Below, piece by piece: positions 36,222 through 48,060 of a DNA stretch of 64,000 bases. The notes below the pieces were generated by a model. It saw nothing but the letters and a program-made list of their open reading frames with translations. It made no database searches and was not told the origin of the DNA. The stretch is taken from NCBI RefSeq assembly GCF_014269025.2, contig NZ_CP077094.1, positions 558,001 to 622,000 on the forward strand, in the 5' to 3' direction. Position 1 is the stretch's first letter. The number at the start of each line of letters is the position of its first letter. The position numbers were made by a program, and so were the translations under genes. This stretch comes from Pseudomonas promysalinigenes. GTDB taxonomy: Bacteria > Pseudomonadota > Gammaproteobacteria > Pseudomonadales > Pseudomonadaceae.

Positions 36222-37219
36222 TGCGCGCAATCTTCTCAGCCAACACCTTCAAGCTGCTGACCTGCATGGCCGTCGGCATGCTGCTGGTCAGTTGCTCCTC
36301 TAGCCGGCCGACTTCCCAGAGCAAGGGCAACGTCGTCCGTGCCCAGCCTGGCCTGGACATCAACCGAGCCCACAAAGACGGTGCACCCTGGTGGGATGTG
36401 GATGTCAACAAGATCCCCGATGCCACACCAACCGTTCACACGGGGGCCTACAAGGCCAACCCCTACACCGTACTGGGCAAGACCTACTACCCGATGCAGG
36501 ACGCGCGCAACTACCGCGCCGAAGGTACGGCTTCTTGGTATGGCACCAAGTTCCACGGCCAGAACACCGCCAACGGCGAACTCTACGACCTGTACGGCAT
36601 GAGTGCGGCGCACAAGACTCTGCCCTTGCCGGCCTATGTGCGGGTCACCAACCTGGCCAATGGCCGCAGTGTGATCCTGCGGGTCAATGACCGTGGGCCG
36701 TTCTACTCGGATCGCATTATCGACCTGTCTTATGCCGCGGCGAAGAAGCTAGGCTATGCCGAGATCGGCACCGCCCATGTGCGAGTCGAGGGTATCGACC
36801 CGCAGCAGTGGTGGGCGCAGAAGGGGCAGCAGCCGCCACTGATGCTCAAAGAGCCACAGGTCGCGCAAACCCAGGCCATTGCCGCCAGCACCGGCCGGGT
36901 CGAGCAATGGACCCCGCCACCTCAGCAGCACGCGGCGCCAGTCGTGCCTGTGCAGGTGGGCGGTAACAGCATCCCGGCGGGCAGCGGCAACGTCCTTCAG
37001 GTAGGGGCCTTCGCCAACCCCGATGCCGCCGAACTGTTGCGCTCCAAGCTGAGCACCATGGTCAGTGCTCCGGTGTTCATCAGCTCTATCGTGCGTAATC
37101 AGCAAACCCTGCACCGTGTGCGGCTTGGGCCATTCAGCAGCCCTGGCGAGATCCAACAGGCACAGAACAGCATTCGCATGGCGAACCTTGGCCAGGCCAA
37201 GCTGGTCACAGCTGACTGA
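36221..37219 (+). CDS. rlpA: Septal-ring lipoprotein RlpA (lytic transglycosylase)
   Basis: RlpA is an outer-membrane lipoprotein that in Pseudomonas cleaves denuded glycan strands at the septum. Signal with lipobox LLVSC. The DPBB domain includes GTASWYGTKFHGQNTANGEL then YDLYGMSAAHKTLPLP and VILRVNDRGPF (about residues 102-180). A C-terminal SPOR domain (about 250-330) starts at NVLQVGAFANPDAAELLRSK and targets denuded peptidoglycan. The start overlaps the mltB stop by one base. A 350-base gap follows before dacA. Confidence 0.94.
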   Translation: MRAIFSANTFKLLTCMAVGMLLVSCSSSRPTSQSKGNVVRAQPGLDINRAHKDGAPWWDVDVNKIPDATPTVHTGAYKANPYTVLGKTYYPMQDARNYRAEGTASWYGTKFHGQNTANGELYDLYGMSAAHKTLPLPAYVRVTNLANGRSVILRVNDRGPFYSDRIIDLSYAAAKKLGYAEIGTAHVRVEGIDPQQWWAQKGQQPPLMLKEPQVAQTQAIAASTGRVEQWTPPPQQHAAPVVPVQVGGNSIPAGSGNVLQVGAFANPDAAELLRSKLSTMVSAPVFISSIVRNQQTLHRVRLGPFSSPGEIQQAQNSIRMANLGQAKLVTAD

Positions 37220-37444
37220 CCGGGCGGGTCGCGCGGCTGCTGGGGTGTAAATCCTAGTGGGCATGTACCCTGCGCGGAAAACAAACGCCAACGTGTAATG
37301 CCAGTCAGTTGAGCCGAACGGGGCTGCATTGCAGCCCTCGGCGGCGCCGATGAATGAGTCTGAAACCTTGACTGGCTGGCATCACACCAAACTGTCGGTT
37401 TTGTCATGAATTGCCGGGCCTGGGCATGTACAATGTCGGCTTTT

Positions 37445-37477
37445 GCCCGCAGCGGCATAAAGCCGCACTTTGTGGGC
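37445..37477 (+). other. Hairpin in the 350-base rlpA-dacA gap
   Basis: GCCCGCA-GCGGC at 37445-37456 pairs with GCCGC and TGTGGGC at 37462-37466 and 37471-37477, around an ATAAA loop with a 4-base bulge. It lies about 95 bases upstream of dacA, after a candidate -10 box TACAAT at about 37429. It could be a dacA leader element or an attenuator. The rest of the 350-base gap (37220-37569) contains no gene I can support. Confidence 0.35.
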
Positions 37478-37569
37478 CGGCCCGATGGCCATCAAAACTA
37501 GACTGACTGGCGCTGGGCACACGATGTGGCCCAGGGAACATCAGACCATTAGCGATTTACGAGAGACGG

Positions 37570-38730
37570 ATGAACATCACCAACCTTGCCAAACGACTTT
37601 GCCTGCCCGTACTGCTGATGCTCACGCCTGCTGCCTTCGCAGCAGAGCAGATGATGCCTGCCCCACCGCAGTTGGCTGCCAAGTCCTACGTACTCATGGA
37701 CGCGTCCAGCGGCAACGTGCTGGTCGAGAACAACGGTGACGAGCGCCTGCCACCGGCCAGCCTGACCAAACTGATGACCGCCTACATCGCCACCGTCGAT
37801 ATCCGTCGTGGCCAGATCGGCGAAAACGACCCGGTCACCGTCAGCGAGAATGCCTGGCGCACTGGTGGTTCGCGTATGTTCATCAAGGTCGGCAGCCAGG
37901 TCACCGTCAGCGACCTGCTGCACGGCATCATCATCCAGTCCGGCAACGATGCCTCGGTCGCTTTGTCCGAGCACATCGCTGGCAGCGAAGACGCTTTCGC
38001 CGACATGATGAACAAGACCGCTGCCGAACTGGGCATGTCCAACAGCCACTTCATGAACCCCACCGGCCTGCCGAACCCGGAGCACTACTCCTCGGCGCAC
38101 GACATGGCCGTGTTGGCCCGCGCGATCATCAACATCGACCCGGCTCACTACGCGATCTACTCGCAGAAAGAGTTCTTCTGGAACAACATCAAGCAGCCTA
38201 ACCGCAACCTGCTGCTGTGGCGTGACAAGACCGTCGATGGTCTGAAAACCGGCCACACCGAAGAAGCCGGCTACTGCATGGTGGCATCGGCCGTGCGTGA
38301 CGGTCAGCGTCTGATCGCCGTGGTGTTCGGCACCAACAGCGAACAAGCCCGCGCCGCCGAAACCCAGAAGCTGCTGACTTACGGCTTCCGCTTCTTCGAA
38401 ACCCAGACCTTCTATCAGAAGGGCACCGAACTGACCAAAGCACCGGTGTGGAAGGGCGCCACCAGCGAAGTCAAAGCCGGCCTGGCCGAAGACCTGACCA
38501 TGACCATGCCTAAAGGGCAGCTCAAGCGCCTGCAGGCTTCGATGACCATGAACCCGCAGCTCACCGCACCGATCGCCAAAGGTGACGTGATCGGTAAAGT
38601 GGAAGTCAAACTGGACGAGAATGTGGTTCACAGCGCCGACCTGATCGCCCTCGATGGCGTCGAGGAAGGTGGTTTCTTCCGCCGTATGTGGGATAGCATC
38701 CGTCTATTCTTCTACGGGTTGTTCAACTGA
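37570..38730 (+). CDS. dacA: D-alanyl-D-alanine carboxypeptidase (PBP5/6)
   Basis: DacA trims the terminal D-Ala from pentapeptides in the periplasm and so limits cross-linking. The 386-residue protein has a signal peptide (ending AAFA), then SxxK in PPASLTKLMTAY, SxN in IIQSGNDASVALS and KTG in VDGLKTGHTEEAGY. A C-terminal beta domain and an amphipathic membrane anchor (RRMWDSIRLFFYGLFN) complete the PBP5 layout. A strong terminator follows. Confidence 0.97.
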   Translation: MNITNLAKRLCLPVLLMLTPAAFAAEQMMPAPPQLAAKSYVLMDASSGNVLVENNGDERLPPASLTKLMTAYIATVDIRRGQIGENDPVTVSENAWRTGGSRMFIKVGSQVTVSDLLHGIIIQSGNDASVALSEHIAGSEDAFADMMNKTAAELGMSNSHFMNPTGLPNPEHYSSAHDMAVLARAIINIDPAHYAIYSQKEFFWNNIKQPNRNLLLWRDKTVDGLKTGHTEEAGYCMVASAVRDGQRLIAVVFGTNSEQARAAETQKLLTYGFRFFETQTFYQKGTELTKAPVWKGATSEVKAGLAEDLTMTMPKGQLKRLQASMTMNPQLTAPIAKGDVIGKVEVKLDENVVHSADLIALDGVEEGGFFRRMWDSIRLFFYGLFN

Positions 38731-38744
38731 TACGTGACCTGCAA

Positions 38745-38772
38745 GCCCCCGCGCATCTGCGGGGGCGTTGTT
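38745..38772 (+). terminator. Terminator after dacA
   Basis: GCCCCCGC (38745-38752) pairs with GCGGGGGC (38759-38766), 6-base loop, followed by GTTGTTGTTG. It ends the dacA message and lies just ahead of ybeD. Confidence 0.85.
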
Positions 38773-38802
38773 GTTGCCACGGCTTACGAGGCCGTTTCCG
38801 CC

Positions 38803-39078
38803 ATGAGCGAACCTGACGTCAAGTCGCACAAAATCGAATTCCCCTGCGCCGATTACCCGATCAAGGTCATCGGCGACACCGTTGTCGGCTTCCGCGACAC
38901 GGTGATCGAGATCCTGAGCAAGCATGCTAAGGTCGACCTTTCCACTTTGGCCGAACGCCAGAGCAAAGAAGGCAAGTACACCACCGTGCAGCTGCACATC
39001 GTCGCTGAAAGCGAAAACCAGCTGCATGACATCAACAGTGCCCTGCGTGCCACCGGCATCGTCAAAATGGTGCTCTGA
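38803..39078 (+). CDS. YbeD family (DUF493) protein
   Basis: The 91-residue protein starts [20 protein letters not shown] and has an ACT-like fold of the DUF493/YbeD family, with the conserved [17 protein letters not shown]. It lies upstream of lipB in most gammaproteobacteria and its stop overlaps the lipB start. A role in lipoate metabolism has been proposed from position only. A longer frame upstream begins in the dacA terminator and is rejected. Confidence 0.92.
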   Translation: MSEPDVKSHKIEFPCADYPIKVIGDTVVGFRDTVIEILSKHAKVDLSTLAERQSKEGKYTTVQLHIVAESENQLHDINSALRATGIVKMVL

Positions 39079-39725
39079 TGCCGCTTTGCCTCGGGGTGCG
39101 CGAGCTTGGCCTGCAACCGTATGAACCGGTACTGGAGGCTATGCGCCGCTTCACCGAGCAGCGCGGCCCGCACAGCCAGGACGAAATCTGGCTGGTCGAG
39201 CATCCCGCAGTCTTCACCCAGGGGCAGGCCGGCAAGGCCGAGCACCTGCTGGTGCCAGGCGATATTCCGGTGGTGCAGACTGACCGCGGCGGCCAGGTGA
39301 CCTACCATGGCCCCGGGCAGCTCGTGGCTTACCTGCTGCTGGACGTGCGTCGCCTGGGTTTTGGCGTGCGCGACCTGGTCAGCCGTATCGAGCAGACCCT
39401 GATCGACCTGCTGGCCAGCTACGGCGTCAGCGCCATGGCCAAGCCCGATGCGCCAGGTGTCTATGTCGACGGAGCGAAAATCGCCTCCCTCGGCCTGCGA
39501 ATCCGCAATGGCCGTTCGTTTCACGGCCTTGCCCTGAACGTGGACATGGACCTCGCGCCATTCCGCCGAATCAACCCCTGCGGGTATGCGGGGCTGGCAA
39601 TGACCCAGCTGCGCGACCTGGCAGGCCCGATCGAACTCGACGAGGTCAGGACAAGGCTGCGCGGACAGCTGGTCAAGCACCTCGACTACGCTGAGCAGAC
39701 GACCCTGACGGGCGGAATCGACTGA
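39078..39725 (+). CDS. lipB: Octanoyltransferase LipB
   Basis: LipB moves octanoyl from acyl carrier protein to lipoyl domains. The 215-residue protein has [20 protein letters not shown] (about residues 70-89), the catalytic Lys in [12 protein letters not shown] and Cys in [13 protein letters not shown] near residue 165. Start at 39078 overlaps the ybeD stop by one base. Confidence 0.96.
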   Translation: MPLCLGVRELGLQPYEPVLEAMRRFTEQRGPHSQDEIWLVEHPAVFTQGQAGKAEHLLVPGDIPVVQTDRGGQVTYHGPGQLVAYLLLDVRRLGFGVRDLVSRIEQTLIDLLASYGVSAMAKPDAPGVYVDGAKIASLGLRIRNGRSFHGLALNVDMDLAPFRRINPCGYAGLAMTQLRDLAGPIELDEVRTRLRGQLVKHLDYAEQTTLTGGID

Positions 39726-39727
39726 AT

Positions 39728-40744
39728 ATGACAACTGTGCAAGAAGCCGTGCCTAACCTGACCCCCACCCAGGATGCCACCGCGCGCCCAGCGCCGAAGA
39801 AAGTGGAAGCTGGAGTTAAGCTGCGTGGTGCTGAGAAAGTCGCGCGCATCCCGGTGAAGATCATTCCCACCGACGAGCTGCCGAAAAAGCCTGACTGGAT
39901 CCGCGTGCGCATCCCGGTTTCGCCAGAGGTCGACCGTATCAAGCAACTGCTGCGCAAGCACAAGCTGCACAGTGTGTGTGAAGAGGCGTCCTGCCCGAAC
40001 TTGGGCGAGTGCTTCTCCGGTGGTACTGCGACCTTCATGATCATGGGTGATATCTGCACCCGTCGTTGCCCGTTCTGTGACGTCGGCCACGGCCGGCCGA
40101 AGCCGCTGGACCTGGACGAGCCAAAGAACCTGGCCGTAGCCATCGCCGATCTGCGCCTCAAATATGTGGTGATCACTTCGGTTGACCGCGACGACCTGCG
40201 TGACGGTGGTGCGCAGCACTTTGCTGACTGCATTCGCGAGATCCGCGCCTTGTCGCCGGGCGTACAGCTGGAAACCCTGGTGCCGGACTACCGTGGCCGC
40301 ATGGACGTCGCCCTGGAAATCACCGCGCAAACACCGCCAGATGTGTTCAACCACAACCTGGAAACAGTGCCGCGCCTTTACAAAGCTGCACGCCCTGGTT
40401 CGGACTACGACTGGTCCTTGGACCTGCTGCAGAAATTCAAGCAGATGGTGCCGCACGTGCCGACCAAATCGGGCCTGATGCTTGGTTTGGGCGAAACCGA
40501 CGAGGAAGTGATCGAGGTGATGCACCGTATGCGTGAGCATGACATCGACATGCTGACCCTCGGCCAGTACCTGCAGCCTTCGCGCAGCCACTTGCCAGTG
40601 CAGCGTTTCGTTCACCCGGACACCTTTGCCTGGTTCGCCGAAGAAGGCTACAAGATGGGCTTCAAGAACGTAGCGTCCGGCCCGTTGGTGCGTTCGTCGT
40701 ACCATGCCGACCAGCAGGCGCACGAAGCCAAGATCAAGCTCTGA
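39728..40744 (+). CDS. lipA: Lipoyl synthase LipA
   Basis: LipA is a radical-SAM enzyme that inserts two sulfurs into the octanoyl chain. The 338-residue protein has the auxiliary cluster motif [12 protein letters not shown] near residue 83 and the radical-[16 protein letters not shown] near residue 111. Typical C-terminal text is [20 protein letters not shown]. The 5' end lies 2 bases after lipB. A bidirectional-looking hairpin terminates it. Confidence 0.97.
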   Translation: MTTVQEAVPNLTPTQDATARPAPKKVEAGVKLRGAEKVARIPVKIIPTDELPKKPDWIRVRIPVSPEVDRIKQLLRKHKLHSVCEEASCPNLGECFSGGTATFMIMGDICTRRCPFCDVGHGRPKPLDLDEPKNLAVAIADLRLKYVVITSVDRDDLRDGGAQHFADCIREIRALSPGVQLETLVPDYRGRMDVALEITAQTPPDVFNHNLETVPRLYKAARPGSDYDWSLDLLQKFKQMVPHVPTKSGLMLGLGETDEEVIEVMHRMREHDIDMLTLGQYLQPSRSHLPVQRFVHPDTFAWFAEEGYKMGFKNVASGPLVRSSYHADQQAHEAKIKL

Positions 40745-40762
40745 TCCGAGCCTGTGCTGAAC

Positions 40763-40805
40763 ATGCCGATGTGCGCTGAAAGGCGGCATCGGCATTTTTG
40801 TTTTT
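40763..40805 (+). terminator. Terminator after lipA
   Basis: ATGCCGATG (40763-40771) pairs with CATCGGCAT (40787-40795), followed by a TTTTTGTTTTT run. This is a standard intrinsic terminator. Confidence 0.92.
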
Positions 40806-40820
40806 GCCTAAGGAGCTGCG

Positions 40821-41759
40821 ATGCATCGCGCTGAATCCCCCGAATCTCGTTTGCCCAAAGCGCTGGGTGCCGACGCCTGTTTCGCCATCGTTGCCCCCGC
40901 CGGGCCAGCTCGCCTGGATACGCAAAAGGCTACCCAGTGGTTTGCCGAGCGTGGCCTGCGTTGCCGGATCTACCCAGGGGCTATGCAGGCCGCAGGTTAC
41001 CTGGCAGGTAGCGATGAGCAGCGCCTGGCCGATTTGCATGAGGCTTTTGCCGACCCGGATATCCACGCCATCCTGTGCATGCGTGGCGGGTATGGCAGCA
41101 TGCGGCTGCTCGACCGGCTGGATTTCCAGCTGATTGGCCGCAACCCTAAACCTCTGGTGGGCTACAGCGACATCACCGCGCTGCACACGGCCATCTATCG
41201 GCACACAGGGCTGCTCACCTTCCACGGCGCGATGCTCAATGCCGACCTGTTGGGCGCCAAGCTGCAGCCGACCGAGTCGTCGCTATTGGCGCAATTGGGT
41301 GGTTTGCTGGGCAAGGGCGATGCGATCGTTCATCCAGCCGAGATCGCCTTGCATAGCGTGACCCCTGGCGTTGCCAGTGGGCGATTGCTGGGTGGGAATC
41401 TGTCGATGCTAGGTGCGACGCTGGGCACAACGGCCGAAATCGAAACCCAAGGCTGTATTTTGTTCATCGAAGATGTCAACGAGCCGCTGTACCGGGTGGA
41501 CAGGCTGCTCACCCAGCTGCACCTTGCCGGTAAGCTGGCAGGCATCAAGGGCGTGTTGGTGGGGGATTTTGCCGGGATAACCGTTGCCGCGTTGACGCCG
41601 TTGCTTGAGCAGACGTTCGGGCCGCTGGGCGTGCCAGTGTTGGCAGGGTGGCGCAGCGGGCACTGCGACCCGAATGTCTGTTTGCCGCTGGGGGCGCAGG
41701 TGAGGCTGGACACCCAGCAGCAGAGCTTGGTGCTGGAGCAGGATCTGTTTCAGGCTTGA
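40821..41759 (+). CDS. ldcA: LD-carboxypeptidase (muramoyltetrapeptide carboxypeptidase)
   Basis: LdcA removes the terminal D-Ala from recycled tetrapeptides in the cytoplasm. The 312-residue S66-family protein has FAIVAPAGPARLD, RGGYGSMRLLDRLDF and the nucleophile in LVGYSDITALH (Ser116, equivalent to Ser115 known in P. aeruginosa). Glu and His of the triad lie in the C-terminal half, near FIEDVNEPLYRVDR and GWRSGHCDPN. It fits with Mpl in peptidoglycan recycling. Confidence 0.93.
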   Translation: MHRAESPESRLPKALGADACFAIVAPAGPARLDTQKATQWFAERGLRCRIYPGAMQAAGYLAGSDEQRLADLHEAFADPDIHAILCMRGGYGSMRLLDRLDFQLIGRNPKPLVGYSDITALHTAIYRHTGLLTFHGAMLNADLLGAKLQPTESSLLAQLGGLLGKGDAIVHPAEIALHSVTPGVASGRLLGGNLSMLGATLGTTAEIETQGCILFIEDVNEPLYRVDRLLTQLHLAGKLAGIKGVLVGDFAGITVAALTPLLEQTFGPLGVPVLAGWRSGHCDPNVCLPLGAQVRLDTQQQSLVLEQDLFQA

Positions 41760-41765
41760 GAGGGA

Positions 41766-41784
41766 GGGGCCGCACTGCGGCCCC
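41766..41784. terminator. Terminator between ldcA and the convergent transglycosylase
   Basis: GGGGCCGC and GCGGCCCC (41766-41773, 41777-41784) form a strong 8-bp stem with an ACT loop between two convergent genes. It lacks a clear T tract on either side. Confidence 0.7.
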
Positions 41785-41791
41785 CGATGCA

Positions 41792-43108
41792 TCAGCGTTG
41801 GCGCAAGCTATCGAGCAGTTTATGAGTTGGGTAGCCATCGGCAGGCCACCCCAGTTGCTGCTGGGCATTGCGGATTGCTTTGCGGGTATTGGCTCCGATG
41901 ATGCCATCCGGATTGCCGGCTTCGTGCCCGCTGGCGTTGAGCAGATTCTGCAACTCCATCCGCTCGCTGCGGCTTAATGGCAGATCTTCCTTCGGCCAGC
42001 TCCCGCTGATGAAGCCCCAGCCCGAGAAACGATCCCCCAGCAGGCTGACGGCCAGGGCGTAGGCCGACGAATTGTTGTACTTGAGAATGGCGCGGAAGTT
42101 GTCCAGCACCAAAAACGCTGGCCCACGAGCGCCGGCTGGCAGCAGTAAAGCCGCCGACAACTGGTTGCTACCCGCTGGCAGCTGAGTACCGGCCGGCAGC
42201 CTGACACCCATCTGCAACCATTCGTATACGGGCTTGCGCAGGGCGCCGTCTGCCTGCCAGAAGTCGAACCCTGCCGGAACCTGCACTTCGAAGCCCCACG
42301 GCTGGCCCTGCTTCCAGCCAGAGCTCTGTAGGTAATGCGCCGTCGAGGCCAGGGCGTCTGGTGTGCTGTTCCAGATATCACGGCGGCCATCGCCGTCGAA
42401 ATCCACTGCATGGGTGTTATAGGTGGTGGGAATGAACTGGGTCTGGCCCATGGCGCCAGCCCACGAGCCACGCATGGTCTCAGGCTGGATATCGCCGTGT
42501 TGGATGATCTGCAGAGCGGCGATCAGTTGATCCTGAGCGAACTGTGGGCGGCGGCCTTCGTAGGCCAGGGTCGCCAGTGAGCGGATCACCGACTTATTGC
42601 CCTGGAACTGGCCGAAGTTGCTTTCCATGCCCCATACAGCGACCAGCACCTGGCGATCTACGCCATAACGTTGCTCGATACGGCCCAGCAATTCGGCATT
42701 CTGTTCCAGCAGCCTCTTACCGTTGCGCACGCGCAGCGGGGACAGTGCGCCCTCCAGGTATTCCCAGACTGGGCGGGTGAATTCGGGCTGGCTGCGGTCG
42801 GCCTTGATCACGTCCATATCGGGGGTGATGCCGAGAAACGCTCGGTCGAAGGTGCTTGGCGCGATCCCGGCCTGCAGTGCCTGCTGGCGGAAGTTGGCCT
42901 GCCACTGGGCAAAGGTTTGCAGCGGCTGGACTTCGGTGCTGATGTCAGGCGTGGCGCTGGGCAGGGTGACCACCGGCGCTGGCTGAGCGGGGGCCAGCGG
43001 CAGGGCGTCTGCGGCGGTGGGTTTTTCCGCGCAGGCGACGAGCAGGATGAAGCTGGAGGCCGCGAGTAACTGGCGGGATTTCCAACGGGGCAGAGGACTC
43101 AAGAGCAT
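41792..43108 (-). CDS. Lipoprotein lytic murein transglycosylase with peptidoglycan-binding domain
   Basis: This 438-residue member of the MltB family has a lipoprotein signal (SSFILLVAC), a linker rich in Pro/Ala, a lytic domain (about residues 80-360) with the catalytic Glu in VAVWGMESNFGQFQ and DFDGDGRRDIWNSTPDALAS, and a C-terminal PG_binding_1 domain (MELQNLLNASGHEAGNPDGI and TRKAIRNAQQQLG). It is the second MltB-family enzyme of the window and, unlike the first, is a lipoprotein with an added binding domain. Confidence 0.92.
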   Translation of the reverse strand: MLLSPLPRWKSRQLLAASSFILLVACAEKPTAADALPLAPAQPAPVVTLPSATPDISTEVQPLQTFAQWQANFRQQALQAGIAPSTFDRAFLGITPDMDVIKADRSQPEFTRPVWEYLEGALSPLRVRNGKRLLEQNAELLGRIEQRYGVDRQVLVAVWGMESNFGQFQGNKSVIRSLATLAYEGRRPQFAQDQLIAALQIIQHGDIQPETMRGSWAGAMGQTQFIPTTYNTHAVDFDGDGRRDIWNSTPDALASTAHYLQSSGWKQGQPWGFEVQVPAGFDFWQADGALRKPVYEWLQMGVRLPAGTQLPAGSNQLSAALLLPAGARGPAFLVLDNFRAILKYNNSSAYALAVSLLGDRFSGWGFISGSWPKEDLPLSRSERMELQNLLNASGHEAGNPDGIIGANTRKAIRNAQQQLGWPADGYPTHKLLDSLRQR

Positions 43109-43168
43109 GCACAGATCCAGAATTGCAGGTCAGGTGCCGACCATATCATGCCTGCGCGCTGGATGCTT

Positions 43169-43333
43169 TCATGCGGCCAAAAAGTAAGAAGCCTCCCAAT
43201 CTCTCGATTGGAAGGCTTCGCGGCGGTAGCTGCCTTTGCCCTTGTCCGGTCGCTCCTGGCGGCAGCGAAACAGCGGCTGGGCGATAATCGACTTGGCCTT
43301 GTTGGGGCCGTGTTTTTTCGGTTTTTTGCTCAT
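43169..43333 (-). CDS. arfA: Alternative ribosome-rescue factor A
   Basis: ArfA recruits RF2 to ribosomes stalled on messages without a stop codon. The frame encodes only 54 residues, starting MSKKPKKHGPNKAKSIIAQ. It contains the family core PLFRCRQERPDKGKGSY, then RREAFQSRDWEASYFLAA, matching E. coli PLFRQRVEKNKKGKGSY and the NWEAS that follows. The basic KGKGSY segment inserts in the mRNA channel and RF2 is bound by the N-terminal part. A 14-bp hairpin lies inside the 3' end of the gene. This suggests the truncated-message control known for arfA. Confidence 0.88.
   Translation of the reverse strand: MSKKPKKHGPNKAKSIIAQPLFRCRQERPDKGKGSYRREAFQSRDWEASYFLAA
43188..43219 (-). terminator. Hairpin inside the arfA coding region
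   Basis: GAAGCCTCCCAATC (43188-43201) and GATTGGAAGGCTTC (43206-43219) form a stem of 14 pairs (one G-U), with a four-base loop, and are followed on the transcript by a TTACTTTTT tract. In E. coli an analogous hairpin is an RNase III site or terminator that makes arfA mRNA lack a stop codon, so that ArfA is made only when tmRNA fails. Confidence 0.85.
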
Positions 43334-43483
43334 GATCGAGGTCCCGGTTGGTGGCTTTGCGGGGCGAACTTTAGGCCGCAGAGGGGGGCGGGGCCAATTG
43401 ATTGTGTATATGAGCTAACCCAGCGATGGATGGCACGGGGGTCGTCCATGTTTGCGCGTGGTCCCGCCCACAACGCAGCCCTG

Positions 43484-44521
43484 TTATTGCGCAGGGAGTA
43501 CCAAGCGCTGCCCGGCCATCAATAGTGTCAGGCGCGACAGCGTTGTCCAAGGCGAGCCTTCGGCTTGGCCTTTGATTTGTGCATCGATGTGCTGGGCATC
43601 CTGCAGTAATTGCGCCCAGCGCTGCGCCGAGAGCCGCTGCAGGGCCTTGCTGACCAGCGGGCGGCGCTTGTCCCACACAGGCGGGCGCGCCTGGCTGAAG
43701 GCTTTGTCCAGTGGCACGCCTTGGCTGAATTGTTGCGCCAGCCCCGCCAGAAGGCGCAGCTCACGGGCCAGTGCCCAGAGAATCACCGGTGGCTCGACAC
43801 CCTCGCCGCGCAAGCCTTCGAGCATGCGCAGGGCATGAGCGGCTTCGCCATTGAGAATGGCATCAACCAGCCCGAAAACGTCGAAGCGTGCGCTGTCGGC
43901 GACCGCAGCCTGCACCGTCTCGACAGTGACTTGGTTGCCGTCTGCCAGCAGTTTGAGCTTTTCGATTTCCTGAGCGGCTGCCAGCAAGTTGCCTTCGACC
44001 CGCGCGGCGATAAGGTCGACGGCATCGCGCTGGGCCGACAGCCCGGCCTGCGCCAGGCGTTGGTTGATCCATTGCGGCAACTGCTGGGCATCTACCGGCC
44101 AGATCTGGATGAACTGACAGTGGGCACCTTCGATCAGCGCCTTGCCCCACTTGGTCTTTTGCGCACTGCCATCGAGCTTGGGCAGGCTGACCAGCAGCAA
44201 CGTATCCTCGGCCGGTTTGGCGCAGTACTCGATCAGCGCCGCAGCCCCTTTGTCACCGGGCTTGCCCGAGGGCAAGCGCAGCTCCAGCAGGCGGCGTTGG
44301 GCGAACAGCGACAAGCTGGCCCCTGCTTGCAGCAGGGTGCCCCAATCGAAGTTGGCGTCGGCGCTGAACACCTGGCGCTCGTCAAAACCTTGCGCGCGCG
44401 CGGCGGTACGGATGGCGTCGGCAGCCTCCTGGCACAGCAGCGGGTCATCGCCACTGACCACGTAAACCGGGGCCAGGCTACCTTGCAAGTGTTTGCCGAG
44501 TTGGGCGGGGGAGAGCTTCAT
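43484..44521 (-). CDS. holA: DNA polymerase III delta subunit
   Basis: HolA is the delta subunit of the clamp loader, which opens the beta clamp. The 345-residue protein has the family start MKLSPAQLGKHLQGSLAPVY, then VSGDDPLLCQEAADAIR, and helical domains with FGLVDAILNGEAAHALRML near residue 225. It follows lptE on the same strand after 36 bases, the usual leuS-lptE-holA order. Confidence 0.95.
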   Translation of the reverse strand: MKLSPAQLGKHLQGSLAPVYVVSGDDPLLCQEAADAIRTAARAQGFDERQVFSADANFDWGTLLQAGASLSLFAQRRLLELRLPSGKPGDKGAAALIEYCAKPAEDTLLLVSLPKLDGSAQKTKWGKALIEGAHCQFIQIWPVDAQQLPQWINQRLAQAGLSAQRDAVDLIAARVEGNLLAAAQEIEKLKLLADGNQVTVETVQAAVADSARFDVFGLVDAILNGEAAHALRMLEGLRGEGVEPPVILWALARELRLLAGLAQQFSQGVPLDKAFSQARPPVWDKRRPLVSKALQRLSAQRWAQLLQDAQHIDAQIKGQAEGSPWTTLSRLTLLMAGQRLVLPAQ

Positions 44522-44557
44522 GGGAGCAGGAGGGGCGCCGAAGCGCCCCGCGCGGGC

Positions 44558-45163
44558 TTATTTGCCCGGGATTTCCATCGGCGACTGCTGCGGCGTTTCC
44601 GCCTGCTGCCGGCGTGCTGCTTCGAGCGCCTCGGCCTCAGCCTTGGCACGGGCATCGGCCTTGGCCTGCAGTTCGTCAAGCTGCGAAGGCGTCAGCATCT
44701 GCAGACGCGAGACCATCGCTTGCACCAGATTGCGGCGCATTTCTTCGCGTGCACGCTGGGCTTCCTGATCGGAGCCGGTAATGTTGCCACCGTCACGAAC
44801 ATAGGTCTTGCGTACTTCCACCTTGTCGCTCAGCAATTCAAGGTTGTTCAGGCCCAGGATGCTGTAGTTGAGGGTGGTGGTGAGCTCGTACTCGGCCGTG
44901 GCGTTGCCGCCGGCGTAGCTTGCCGAGCGCGAGTTTTCCTGTTCGTTGGTCAGTACCAGGCGATAAGGCGCGCCGGTATGCACATTGACGCCGCTGCGCT
45001 GGAGTACTTCGCGCAGTTGCACCAGCGTCGGGCCGTAGGCGTTACGTGCGCTCACGTCCATTTCCTTGACACTCAACTCGTTGGTGCCAGTGCCGCGCAG
45101 CTGGAAACCGCAGGCGCTGAGCAGTACGGCCAGGCCCATTACCAGCAGATTGCGTTTGATCAT
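44558..45163 (-). CDS. lptE: LPS-assembly lipoprotein LptE
   Basis: LptE plugs the LptD barrel for lipopolysaccharide insertion. The 201-residue protein starts MIKRNLLVMGLAVLLSACGF, with lipobox LSAC. The mature part starts GFQLRGTGTNELSVKEMDV and has the typical beta/helix pattern. The Ala/Glu-rich C-terminal tail (LDELQAKADARAKAEAEALE) is long. It lies after leuS and before holA, as in related genomes. A longer frame extends upstream but the lipoprotein start is clear. Confidence 0.94.
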   Translation of the reverse strand: MIKRNLLVMGLAVLLSACGFQLRGTGTNELSVKEMDVSARNAYGPTLVQLREVLQRSGVNVHTGAPYRLVLTNEQENSRSASYAGGNATAEYELTTTLNYSILGLNNLELLSDKVEVRKTYVRDGGNITGSDQEAQRAREEMRRNLVQAMVSRLQMLTPSQLDELQAKADARAKAEAEALEAARRQQAETPQQSPMEIPGK

Positions 45164-45224
45164 GTTGTTGCTCCCTTGTGGGCCGATACCGCTCACCCGC
45201 ACGTGGTACGGGTGAGCGTTGCCA

Positions 45225-48038
<2,814 letters not shown>

Positions 48039-48060
48039 TTATCTTCAATGAGGTGAACGG

